This document shows positions 24,531-32,201 of a stretch of DNA of 38,802 nucleotides, piece by piece (the first letter of the stretch is position 1; every line of letters begins with the position of its first letter). Both the position numbers and the translations under genes were made by a program. The stretch is taken from contig CAZLKN010000030.1 of assembly GCA_964560135.1 (NCBI GenBank), forward strand, positions 1 through 38,802, written 5' to 3'. This DNA comes from CAZLKN01 sp964560135 (lineage in GTDB: Bacteria > Actinomycetota > JAICYB01). The notes beneath the pieces are model-generated. The model did no database searches, was not told where the DNA came from, and saw nothing but the letters and a program-made list of their open reading frames with translations.

Positions 24531-26318
24531 TTAGAACAGCGGCGTGGTGCAGCGCACCCCACTCTGCGCGCCGCACTCCGGCGCCTGCGCCGACACGGCG
24601 GGCAGGTCGGAGAGCACGGGCAGCAGGATCGACGACGGGTTGGCCGCATCGTGCTGCACGAACACCACCTGCGGCGCCTGCGGGCTCGGATACATGTAGA
24701 TCTCCGAGACCGGGTCGGTGGCGGGCGCGTTCGACACCTTGATCACGAGGCGGTGGCCCTCACGGAACACGTGGCCGACGGGGAAGATCTCGATCAGATG
24801 GTCGACGACCTCGCCGGGCACCACCGGCTGCGGGTTGGTGTGCGGCCGGTGCGGACGGTAGATCGTCCCGGCGAAGGGGCCGTCGGAGATCCGGTCCGAG
24901 CGCAGCTCGTCGATTGCCCGGTGCGAGGCCCGCAGCAGACCGCGCTGCAGGTACTCGTAGGAACCGTCCGGACGCTCGTCGATCAGCGTGACGAAGAAGT
25001 CGGTGTCGCTGGACGTCGTCTGCGCCGACAGGTTCATCGTGATCGGTCCGGCGATCGCCGTGGGCTCGTCGAAGTCGAGCGTGTACATGAGCTCGTCGGG
25101 GAGCGTGGTCGCCGTTACGGGGTTCACGTCCCCCGCCTGCCGTCCGCGCGGCAGCGAGACGTACCCTACCGCCGCTTCGTCGGCTGCCGGCTCCTCCTCG
25201 GTCGCCGTGCCGTCGTCATGCAGGAAGTAGCGCGTCCAGTCGGTCTCCGGGATCGGGAACTCGGCCGCCGTCAGCGGCGCGTTCGTCGACTGGTTCCCGG
25301 TGGTCTCGAAGAACATCTTCACCCGGGCGTCCGGGTCGGCGACGTCACTCGCGCAGTCCTGTCCGTCGTTCAGGATCCAGCAGTCGAGCCATGCCACGCG
25401 GTCGGCGAACTCCGCCGCGGTCATCCCGTGCCGGCCGTTGGTCATCACCAGGCGCTTCGGTGTGGACTCGGGGATCAGCTCCCAGGTGCGGTGTCCGCCG
25501 CGGGGGCCGGTCTGCTCGTCCTGGTAGTGGTGGGCGATGTGGATGGGGGCCGAGATCAGGTCGGCCCAGGTGTGCAGCGAGCGGTGGTGCCACCACGGGC
25601 CGTCCTCCTGCTGCTGCGCGCCGCGCACCATCGGCTCCTCGAAGACGTCCCGCGGGGGCCGGGTGGCGATGTTCGCCGCACACGTCGGATCGCCGGCGGT
25701 GGTCTCGGCCTGGTACCGGCCGGCGTTGCCCTGGTACTCGGAAGCCGGACGGTAGGCCCCCGTCCAGATCGCCGGGAAGCCGAAGTTCGGGACGCCGCCG
25801 GGGTAGACGATCCCCCGGTACAGGTCGTCGATCAGGCCCCCGAGGCCGATCGCCTTCACGCTCGGCGGAGCCGTGGACGCCACCAGGAACCCGGTGAGCC
25901 CGGAGTAGGAGTACCCGACGATCCCCGCGCGCCCGTTGGACCAGGGCTGCTTCACGATCCAATCCTCGATGATCTCGTAGCCGTCCTCGGCATGGCGCCG
26001 GTCGAAGAGCTCGAATCTCCCGCCCGAGCATCCGGTGCCGCGGATCGAGGCGTGGACCGTCACGTAGTTGTCGCCGTAGGAGGCCGGATTCATCCCACCG
26101 CTGCCTCCGGCGGCGTAGCCGTCCATCTGGAAGATCGTGGGCCACCGGCCCTCGTCCTGCTCGCTGAAGCCTTCCGGATAGCGGACGCTCACCGCGATCT
26201 GTACGCCGTCCGACATCTCCACGTAGGTCCATTCGTGCGACGACGCCGTCGCCGGGGGCCCGGCGGCCAGGCCCCCGATGGCCAACGCCAGCACCAGTGC
26301 CGTTACGATCCCGCGCAT
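24531..26318 (-). CDS. Secreted CocE/NonD-family serine hydrolase (S15-like)
   Basis: A 595-residue protein starting at ATG 26318 after AAGGAGGGG. It has a signal peptide (VTALVLALAIGGLAAGPPATA). The alpha/beta-hydrolase nucleophile is Ser137 in GYSYSG (GxSYxG, as in cocaine esterase and X-Pro dipeptidyl peptidases). RGTGCSGG upstream is the oxyanion region, and HAEDGYEIIEDWI is typical of the family. The C-terminal third is the jelly-roll XPDC_C domain: GEVVDHLIEIFPVGHVFREGHRLVIKVS. The family cleaves esters, amides or proline-containing dipeptides; which one here cannot be told. It ends next to the terminator at 24479-24508. Confidence 0.88.
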   Translation of the reverse strand: MRGIVTALVLALAIGGLAAGPPATASSHEWTYVEMSDGVQIAVSVRYPEGFSEQDEGRWPTIFQMDGYAAGGSGGMNPASYGDNYVTVHASIRGTGCSGGRFELFDRRHAEDGYEIIEDWIVKQPWSNGRAGIVGYSYSGLTGFLVASTAPPSVKAIGLGGLIDDLYRGIVYPGGVPNFGFPAIWTGAYRPASEYQGNAGRYQAETTAGDPTCAANIATRPPRDVFEEPMVRGAQQQEDGPWWHHRSLHTWADLISAPIHIAHHYQDEQTGPRGGHRTWELIPESTPKRLVMTNGRHGMTAAEFADRVAWLDCWILNDGQDCASDVADPDARVKMFFETTGNQSTNAPLTAAEFPIPETDWTRYFLHDDGTATEEEPAADEAAVGYVSLPRGRQAGDVNPVTATTLPDELMYTLDFDEPTAIAGPITMNLSAQTTSSDTDFFVTLIDERPDGSYEYLQRGLLRASHRAIDELRSDRISDGPFAGTIYRPHRPHTNPQPVVPGEVVDHLIEIFPVGHVFREGHRLVIKVSNAPATDPVSEIYMYPSPQAPQVVFVQHDAANPSSILLPVLSDLPAVSAQAPECGAQSGVRCTTPLF

Positions 26319-26425
26319 CTGCCCCTCCTTGCCTCGCTTGACCCTCGAGTCTTCCCTCGCCGTGAGCTGTTCGCCATGGACCCTGCCGAACCCTTCCCGA
26401 CTCAAACGGACGGCCCGAAGTCGCC

Positions 26426-26517
26426 GGACGACTCGAGCGGTCGCCCTCCCCCTCAGGCGGCCCCCGAGGTCTGCGGACGACTCGAGCGGTCCCCCTCAGG
26501 CGGCCCCCGAGGTCTGC
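26426..26517. repeat. Two tandem copies of a 43-49 bp unit containing a half palindrome B
   Basis: Copy 1 (26426-26474) and copy 2 (26475-26517) both begin GGACGACTCGAGCGGT and end in GGCGGCCCCCGAGGTCTGC. Copy 1 has six extra bases (CGCCCT) after the shared first 16. Each copy ends in GGTCTGCGG, which is the beginning of the left arm of palindrome B, so the array looks like a duplicated piece of that element. Confidence 0.8.
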
Positions 26518-26545
26518 GGAGCGTTGTGATCGTTGGACGATCATT

Positions 26546-26645
26546 NNNNNNNNNNNNNNNNNNNNNNNNNNNNNNNNNNNNNNNNNNNNNNNNNNNNNNN
26601 NNNNNNNNNNNNNNNNNNNNNNNNNNNNNNNNNNNNNNNNNNNNN
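26546..26645. other. 100-N scaffold gap flanked by an exact 55-bp duplication (assembly artefact)
   Basis: Bases 26491-26545 before the Ns are identical to 26646-26700 after them, the same length of overlap as at the first gap. Counting it once gives a continuous tandem repeat running directly into palindrome B1. No sequence seems to be lost; the break probably came from the local repeats. Confidence 0.88.
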
Positions 26646-26665
26646 CCCCCTCAGGCGGCCCCCGA

Positions 26666-26714
26666 GGTCTGCGGAGCGTTGTGATCGTTGGACGATCATT
26701 TCGCTCCGCGGACC
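26666..26714. repeat. Palindromic element B1, upstream of DUF559 copy B
   Basis: GGTCTGCGGAGCG (26666-26678) pairs with CGCTCCGCGGACC (26702-26714), 12 of 13 positions, around 23 nt. The centre carries a second nested hairpin TGATCGT-TGG-ACGATCA. The left arm also appears at 26511-26523 because of the gap duplication. Confidence 0.87.
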
Positions 26715-26736
26715 GGCCACTCGTCTGCCCGCCGGC

Positions 26737-26787
26737 ATGTCTGCGGAGCGCCATGACCGTGTCACAGTCACTGCGCTCCGCAGACAT
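26737..26787. repeat. Palindromic element B2, upstream of DUF559 copy B
   Basis: ATGTCTGCGGAGCGC (26737-26751) and GCGCTCCGCAGACAT (26773-26787) form a perfect 15-bp inverted repeat around 21 nt. The centre TGACCGTGTCACAGTCA is itself nearly symmetrical. The outer arms match B1, B3 and B4. Confidence 0.9.
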
Positions 26788-26918
26788 CCAGGCGCGCGGC
26801 ACGGCTCCCGGCCCGGGGGCTCGGGGGCCCGGGGGCCCGCCCGGGTCTCGGGTGTCGGGTGTCGGCACCGGGTGGCAGGCTTTCGGGTCCTGCGGACCCG
26901 CGGGAAGGGGAAGGGTCT

Positions 26919-27887
26919 ATGCCATCGCATACGCCGGACACCGTCGACACCGCCGTCGCCGCCGCGGCCGCCCGTCAGTACGGCCTGTTCACGCTCGAAC
27001 AGGCGCGGGCTGCGGGCGGCTCGTGGTCGCTCGTCCAGAACCGGTTGGCCAGGGGGACGTGGGAACGTGTGCACCGGGGCGTGTACGCGATCGCGGGAGT
27101 CCCCGTCACCTGGCACGGACGCGTCCTCGCGGCCGTGTTCGCCGCCGGGCCCCCGTCCGCAGCCTCGCGTCGCACCGCCGCCGCACTCCTGGATCTCGAG
27201 GGCTTCCCACCGCGCGACGTCGAGATCGTCGTCCCCGAACGTCGCCACCTCCGGCCGATCCCCGGCGCCACCATCCACCGCTCCCGAACGCTCCGCCCAC
27301 GCGACATCACCGTCGTGGACGGCATCCCGTGCACCCGTGTGGAGGCGACGCTGCGGGCCCTGGCGGCGTGCACGCCTCCCGGCCCCCTGGCCAACGCGCT
27401 GGACGATGCCGTCCGGCGCAAGCTCGTCCGCATCAAACCGCTGCGCCGCCACGTCGCCCGGCACCGCGGGCCGGGCCGGGCCGGGCTACCGCTCCTGGCC
27501 GAGCTGGTCGAGGAGCGTTTGGGCGACCGGCACGCTCGCGGGGGCCGGTACAACCGGATGCTCGCCGAGCTGCTGGAGCAGGCCGGGATCACGGGGTTCG
27601 TGCCGGAGCTCGAGGTTCGGGTGGACGGCCACGTCTACCACATCGACCTCGCGCACCCGGCGGCGCGCGTGGGCCTCGAGATGGATACCTACGCCTGGCA
27701 CGACCGAGCCGAGAGCTTCGAGAAGGATCGACAGCGCTACAACCGTCTGACCCTCGCCGGGTGGCAGATGCTGCTGTTCACGCCGATCCGGATCGACAAC
27801 GACCCGTCGGGGGTCGTGGATTCCGTCCGTCGTGCCCTCGGCGCCTACGCGCTCCCGATGCGTCCGAGCAGGCGCCCGCGCACCTGA
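26919..27887 (+). CDS. AbiEi-like N-terminal domain + DUF559/Vsr-like endonuclease protein (copy B)
   Basis: The ATG at 26919 follows GGGAAGGGGAAGGG and gives 322 residues. Residues 10-65 (QYGLFTLEQARAAGG ... RLARGTWERVHRGVYAIAG) form the AbiEi-type winged helix. The block HRSRTLRPRDIT matches copy A (HRSTLLRPRDVT). The C-terminal DUF559 fold has D243 in IDLAHP, E254-M-D256 in GLEMD, H261, and KDRQRYNRLTLAGWQMLLFT. The acidic pair of the Vsr-like active site is present. Relation to copy A is clear in both domains, but the proteins are well diverged. It lies between palindromes B1/B2 and B3/B4, whose arms differ from family A. There is no adjacent toxin gene. Nicking or binding of the palindromes is a hypothesis. 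Confidence 0.85.
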   Translation: MPSHTPDTVDTAVAAAAARQYGLFTLEQARAAGGSWSLVQNRLARGTWERVHRGVYAIAGVPVTWHGRVLAAVFAAGPPSAASRRTAAALLDLEGFPPRDVEIVVPERRHLRPIPGATIHRSRTLRPRDITVVDGIPCTRVEATLRALAACTPPGPLANALDDAVRRKLVRIKPLRRHVARHRGPGRAGLPLLAELVEERLGDRHARGGRYNRMLAELLEQAGITGFVPELEVRVDGHVYHIDLAHPAARVGLEMDTYAWHDRAESFEKDRQRYNRLTLAGWQMLLFTPIRIDNDPSGVVDSVRRALGAYALPMRPSRRPRT

Positions 27888-27931
27888 CCCCGTCCCCCGT
27901 CCATCCGGTTTCCGGTGCCTCGTCCTCGACG

Positions 27932-27978
27932 GTCTGCGGAGCGTTGTACCCGTGTCACCGTCATGACGCTCCGCAAAC
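27932..27978. repeat. Palindromic element B3, downstream of DUF559 copy B
   Basis: GTCTGCGGAGCGT (27932-27944) pairs with ACGCTCCGCAAAC (27966-27978), 12 of 13 positions, around 21 nt. The centre shares CCGTGTCAC-N-GTCA with B2, so not only the arms are conserved. It starts 44 bp after the DUF559 stop. Confidence 0.88.
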
Positions 27979-28002
27979 GTTCCGACGGTCCGCCAAAGTG
28001 AT

Positions 28003-28051
28003 GGTCTGCGGAGCGCGATATCCCTACCACGGACACAGCGCTCCGCAGACC
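28003..28051. repeat. Palindromic element B4, downstream of DUF559 copy B
   Basis: GGTCTGCGGAGCGC (28003-28016) and GCGCTCCGCAGACC (28038-28051) form a perfect 14-bp inverted repeat around 21 nt. It ends 6 bp from the stop of the convergent glycosidase gene and could also work as its terminator. Confidence 0.9.
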
Positions 28052-28057
28052 GCCCGC

Positions 28058-30307
28058 TCAGGTCGGCGTGATCTGGATGATCGCGTAGCCGTAGGGGGCC
28101 GGGATCGTGACGTCCAGGCCCGAGGACAGGTCCGCCGAGGACGCCGTTCCCAGCGGGGTGGTGGCCCCCGTGGCCGGGTCGTGGGCGACGAGCTCGAAGG
28201 TGCGGCCGGCAGGCACCCCGCGCAGCGGGATGCTCGTGGTCGCCTCGGCTCCCGCCTGGCGCCAGGCCAGCAGGAAGCCGCGGCCGGCGTCCGGGTCCCA
28301 GGGCTGCAGAGCCGTCCAACCGCCGTCCAGGGGGTCGTCCAGCAGCGGGTAGGCGAAGGTCGCGAGGTCGTCCCGGTGAGCCTTGTAGAAGTCGGTCCAC
28401 CGTCGCACCTGCGCGCGCTGGCCCGGCGTGAGTGACGTGTCGATCTCGAGCCAGAAGGTGATCGCGCTCGGCAGCGCCACCGACATCAGGTAGTCCACGC
28501 CCCGTTCGTCCCGCTCGCCGCTGTTCCCGAGCGCGTGCTGGCCGAGGTAGAAGCCCGGCACGAAGGGGGCCAGGTTCCAGATGTTGTGCAGGAGCTGCTC
28601 AGATCGCGGCGACCCGTTCTGGAACCAGGACGGCCCGTAGGGAACCGAGCGCGGGAACATCCGGTAGTCGTTGGTCTCGTCGATGCCGAAGGGCACCTCG
28701 GGGAAGTCGGCGCGCAGGCGCTCGACCATCGCGGCGAACGACTCCTGGTAGGCGTAGAGGTCCACGGGCTCGGCCCCCGCGCAGTCGATGAAGGCCAGGA
28801 AGTCGAACTTGAAGAACGTCGACTCCCATTCGACAACGGCGCGGCGGACCCGGTCCTCGATGTAGTCGACGAGCTTCATCGGCTCCCCGGTGTCGGGGTG
28901 CACGCCCAGGGCCTCCGGGTTCCAGACCCCGATGCCCGCCTCGTTGGAGCCCGAGTCGGGCTGCACGACGCTCAGGCCCGCCGTCGCGTGCCCGACGGGC
29001 GCGCACGCCCACTGCGGGTTGCGCCGGTAGGCCTCCGCGGCGGGGTGGAACTCCATCGGCGTGAACCACAGACCGAGATCCATGCCCCCGGCGGACAGGC
29101 GCTCGCGCACGGCAGCGAACGAGTCGTCGGGGAATCGGGGACGGAACATCGAGTCGGACGATCCGTCCCAGCGCGGCTCGGGACAGGACGGCGAATCCGG
29201 ACACCAGTCGCCCGAGATCGCCTGCCAGCCGTCGTCGAAGACGAACAGCTCGACCCCCATCTGTTCGGCGGCGTCGGCCAGGGGACCGAAGCGCTCGAAG
29301 TCGATGTCGTCCTTGGCCCCCGTGGAGCGGTCGTTGCGGTCGACCTTGTCGGTGTTGAACGCGACCCGCTTCGGCCACGCGATCTGGTGGTCGAGGTACC
29401 GGTAGTGCTGCCAGGTCTCGTCGTCGGCGTCGAGCCCGAACCCGGTGAACACGGTCTCCAGGGGCACGGCCCGCAACGGCATCACGATCCGCTGCCGGGC
29501 GGGGCCGCCGGTCGGGTTGGAGGTGTGGACGCTCTCCTCGATCGGCCCGTAGTAGACGATGTCGCGGGAGAAGTCCACGAGCGTCGTCCCGACCTCACCG
29601 TCGTAGGCGGCCCGGGACGAGTGGTAGTTGTTGCGGGCCATCGTGGTGAAGACCCGCTGCCCGTCCGGCAATGCCAGCGACAGCCACTGCGCCGCTGCAT
29701 CCAGCGGCTCGCCGGGGCCCGCGCCGGACGACACCCGCCAGGGGCCCGGCTGGTGGTCACCCACGACGAGCTCCGGCTCCCACCCCTCGTCGTAGCGCCA
29801 GTCGGCGCCGGCGCGGAACTGGTGGATCGTGGGCGCGGCGCCGGGGGCCGGCACACGGTCGAGCTCGTAGCCGGACAGCGCCAGCGGCACGGTGGAGCGC
29901 AGGGTCGTCGCCGACCGGAATCCGGCGACACCCGGATAGGCCTCGACGGTGCGGACGATCTCCAGCAGCCCGGGGAGTGTCACGGTGAAGATGATGCGTC
30001 CGGTCCCGTCGGGCAGGGCCTCGGCCTCCGCGCGGGCCGGGAGCTCTCCCACCGGTACCGGCAGCCCTCCGATCGCCAGTGCCAGGTCGGGCTCGGGACC
30101 CTCGAGAACCGCACCGCCGGAGCGCAGGTCGGCGAGGCGCGTGGTGACGAGTCGTCCGGGGGCCCATCGGCGTTCCACGACGCCGTTGGACAGCACCACC
30201 CCCTCGGCCGACACCGACGCGCGCACATCCGGGCCGGAGGCAGCGGGCCCCGCGACGAGCGACCCGGCGAGCAACGCGACGACGAGCGCGACATGCAACC
30301 TCCGCAT
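28058..30307 (-). CDS. Secreted GH36/alpha-galactosidase-like glycoside hydrolase
   Basis: A 749-residue protein with signal peptide (LHVALVVALLAGSLVAGPAA). An N-terminal beta supersandwich (to about 300) is followed by a GH-D clan TIM barrel. FVFDDGWQ (356-362) and FFKFDFLAF (498-506) are the paired beta-strand motifs of family 36; D502 is the expected nucleophile. GIDETNDYRMFP (541-552) supplies candidate acid/base residues. A C-terminal beta sandwich (about 660-749) completes the fold. The family removes alpha-linked galactose or N-acetylgalactosamine; specificity is open. The ATG at 30307 has only a weak site (CGGAGC) before it. The stop abuts palindrome B4. Confidence 0.85.
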   Translation of the reverse strand: MRRLHVALVVALLAGSLVAGPAASGPDVRASVSAEGVVLSNGVVERRWAPGRLVTTRLADLRSGGAVLEGPEPDLALAIGGLPVPVGELPARAEAEALPDGTGRIIFTVTLPGLLEIVRTVEAYPGVAGFRSATTLRSTVPLALSGYELDRVPAPGAAPTIHQFRAGADWRYDEGWEPELVVGDHQPGPWRVSSGAGPGEPLDAAAQWLSLALPDGQRVFTTMARNNYHSSRAAYDGEVGTTLVDFSRDIVYYGPIEESVHTSNPTGGPARQRIVMPLRAVPLETVFTGFGLDADDETWQHYRYLDHQIAWPKRVAFNTDKVDRNDRSTGAKDDIDFERFGPLADAAEQMGVELFVFDDGWQAISGDWCPDSPSCPEPRWDGSSDSMFRPRFPDDSFAAVRERLSAGGMDLGLWFTPMEFHPAAEAYRRNPQWACAPVGHATAGLSVVQPDSGSNEAGIGVWNPEALGVHPDTGEPMKLVDYIEDRVRRAVVEWESTFFKFDFLAFIDCAGAEPVDLYAYQESFAAMVERLRADFPEVPFGIDETNDYRMFPRSVPYGPSWFQNGSPRSEQLLHNIWNLAPFVPGFYLGQHALGNSGERDERGVDYLMSVALPSAITFWLEIDTSLTPGQRAQVRRWTDFYKAHRDDLATFAYPLLDDPLDGGWTALQPWDPDAGRGFLLAWRQAGAEATTSIPLRGVPAGRTFELVAHDPATGATTPLGTASSADLSSGLDVTIPAPYGYAIIQITPT

Positions 30308-30391
30308 GCTCCGATGGTTCGCCGCAGGATCCAACGGTTCCTTCCCACGGCGCCCCGCCCCGGTACGATGATGGCTCTCCTCCCCCGCAGC

Positions 30392-30397
30392 TAGCCT
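30392..30397 (+). promoter_or_regulatory. Possible -10 box for the permease gene
   Basis: TAGCCT lies 28 nt ahead of the GTG at 30426. A normal ribosome site (AGAAAGGT) lies between, so here the transcript has a short leader, unlike the leaderless genes. Confidence 0.35.
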
Positions 30398-30425
30398 TGT
30401 CCGGACCGACCAGAAAGGTATCTGC

Positions 30426-32198
30426 GTGGCCTGGGAAGCGTGGCTGACCCTCGCCGTCGTCGCCGCGACCGTCGTGGTCCTCGCCCGGGAGCGGCTGTCG
30501 CCCCCGTTCGCCGTCCTCGGCGCCGTCGTGATCCTGCTCGTGGCCGGCGTCATCGACGCGGGGCAGGCGTTCGCCGGCTTTTCGAATCCGGCCCCCATCA
30601 CCGTGGCCGCCCTCTACGTCCTGGCCGCCGCGACCGAGGTCACGGGCGCGCTGGAGGGGATCGTGGAACGGCTCGCGGGCCACGGCCGTGGGGGCCGGCG
30701 GCGCCTCGCCCGCCTGACGCTGCCGACGGCGGCCGCATCGGCGTTCCTGAACAACACGACGATCGTCGCCATGATCGCGCCCCGCATCGCCGTCTGGTCG
30801 AGACGCTCGGGCGAACCCGCCTCCCGCTACCTGATGCCGCTCAGCTTCGCCGCCGTCCTCGGGGGCCTCATGACGTTGATGGGTAGCTCCACCAACATCG
30901 TCGTTTCCGGGCTCCTGATCGAAACCGGGCAACCGCCCCTGGGATTCTTCGAGATCGGACGCGTCGGCCTGCCGGCGGCGGTCGCCGGCCTCGCGGTGAT
31001 CGTCCTTCTCGCGCCGCGGCTCGTCCCTCCACGGCGTACCCCGGGCGAGCAGATCGCCGGGGCCCGGGAGTTCACCGTCGAGATGGTGGTCGACCCCGGC
31101 AGTCCTCTGATCGGCAAGGCCGTGGCGGACGCGGGACTGCGCAACCTCGAGGGCGTTTTCCTCGTCCAGATCGAGCGGAACGGACGGGTCATCGCCCCCG
31201 TGGGCCCCGAAGAGCTGCTGTCGGAGGGCGACCGCCTCACCTTCGCCGGCAACGTGGGACGCGTCCTCGACCTCCAGGGACTCCCGGGGTTGGCGTCCGC
31301 GGAGGAACCGCACTTCACGATCGGGGGCGAGGGCAGCGGGCCGCAGCTCTTCGAGGCCGTGGTTGCCCCCGGGTCCGCCCTCGCCGGCGCAACCCTCAAG
31401 GAGATCGGTTTCCGCGGGCGCTACGGCGCCGCGGTGATCGCGATCCACCGGGCCGGGTCGCGGATCCCCGCCAAGCTCGGCCAGGTGACGCTGCACCCCG
31501 GCGACGTGCTGCTCGTGCTCGCCGACACGGGTTTCCGCGGCCGCTGGCACGACCAGCACGACTTTCTCGTCGTCTCCCCCGTCGACGGACGAATCCCGCC
31601 GCAGCGCTCCAAGGCGCCGATCGTGGGCCTGGTGGGAGCCGGGCTGGTGACCAGCGTGACGCTGGGCGCGATCGACATCCTCCAAGCGTCGCTGCTGGCC
31701 GCCATCGCGCTCGTGGCGACCCGGGTCCTCACGCCCCGGCAGGCGCGCGAGAGCGTCGACCTCAACGTGATCGTGCTCATCGCCGCCAGCTTCGGCCTCG
31801 GGGCGGCGATGCTCCAGAGCGGTCTGGCCGCCACGACCGGGCGGCTGCTCGTGGACGGCTTCGGGCGCTACGGCGATCTCGGGATCCTCCTCGGGGTCCT
31901 GCTGGCCACCACGGTCCTCACGGAGCTGGTCACCAACAACGCGGCGGCGATCCTCATGTTCCCGATCGCGATGGCGACCGCCTCGGGAGCGGGCCTGGCC
32001 CCCCGCCCGTTCGCGATCGCCGTGGCCCTGGGGGCGTCGGCGTCCTTCCTGACACCGATCGGCTACCAGACGAACACGATGGTCTACGGGATGGGTGGTT
32101 ACCGGTTCACGGACTTCACGCGCGCCGGATCGCCGCTGACGCTCATCATGCTGGCCGTCGGGTTGCTGGTGATCCCGCTGGCCTGGCCCCTGCGCTGA
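30426..32198 (+). CDS. SLC13/DASS-type anion permease with two RCK_C (TrkA-C) domains
   Basis: A 590-residue membrane protein. About five hydrophobic segments come first, including the family signature SAFLNNTTIVAMIAP and LMTLMGSSTNIVVSGLLI. Two cytoplasmic RCK_C domains follow at about 213-290 and 295-380 (MVVDPGSPLIGKAVADAGL...; AVVAPGSALAGATLKEIGF...). The second membrane half ends with TELVTNNAAAILMFPIA and LTPIGYQTNTMVYGMGGY, the paired sodium/anion site (SNT/TNT). This architecture is that of bacterial and algal sulfate permeases such as the SLT type. The GTG at 30426 follows AGAAAGGT. It ends 3 bp from the convergent epimerase gene. Sulfate as substrate is inference, supported weakly by the ATP sulfurylase-APS kinase gene. 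Confidence 0.87.
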   Translation: MAWEAWLTLAVVAATVVVLARERLSPPFAVLGAVVILLVAGVIDAGQAFAGFSNPAPITVAALYVLAAATEVTGALEGIVERLAGHGRGGRRRLARLTLPTAAASAFLNNTTIVAMIAPRIAVWSRRSGEPASRYLMPLSFAAVLGGLMTLMGSSTNIVVSGLLIETGQPPLGFFEIGRVGLPAAVAGLAVIVLLAPRLVPPRRTPGEQIAGAREFTVEMVVDPGSPLIGKAVADAGLRNLEGVFLVQIERNGRVIAPVGPEELLSEGDRLTFAGNVGRVLDLQGLPGLASAEEPHFTIGGEGSGPQLFEAVVAPGSALAGATLKEIGFRGRYGAAVIAIHRAGSRIPAKLGQVTLHPGDVLLVLADTGFRGRWHDQHDFLVVSPVDGRIPPQRSKAPIVGLVGAGLVTSVTLGAIDILQASLLAAIALVATRVLTPRQARESVDLNVIVLIAASFGLGAAMLQSGLAATTGRLLVDGFGRYGDLGILLGVLLATTVLTELVTNNAAAILMFPIAMATASGAGLAPRPFAIAVALGASASFLTPIGYQTNTMVYGMGGYRFTDFTRAGSPLTLIMLAVGLLVIPLAWPLR

Positions 32199-32201
32199 CC
32201 C

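Larger units (their letters stand above)
26319..26918. other. Gene-free intergenic region of about 445 real bases with repeats and a gap
   Basis: The stretch between the CocE-like gene and DUF559 copy B has no supported gene. It holds the leader of the CocE-like gene (26319-26400), a direct tandem repeat (26426-26517), the scaffold gap with its duplicated flanks, palindromes B1 and B2 (26666-26787), and a G/C-rich run (26800-26880) before the ribosome site GGGAAGGGGAAGGG. Confidence 0.7.

Noticed and set aside
16261..28051. Palindromes A and B as a CRISPR array
   Set aside because: The units are inverted, not direct, repeats; there are no regular spacers and no cas genes.
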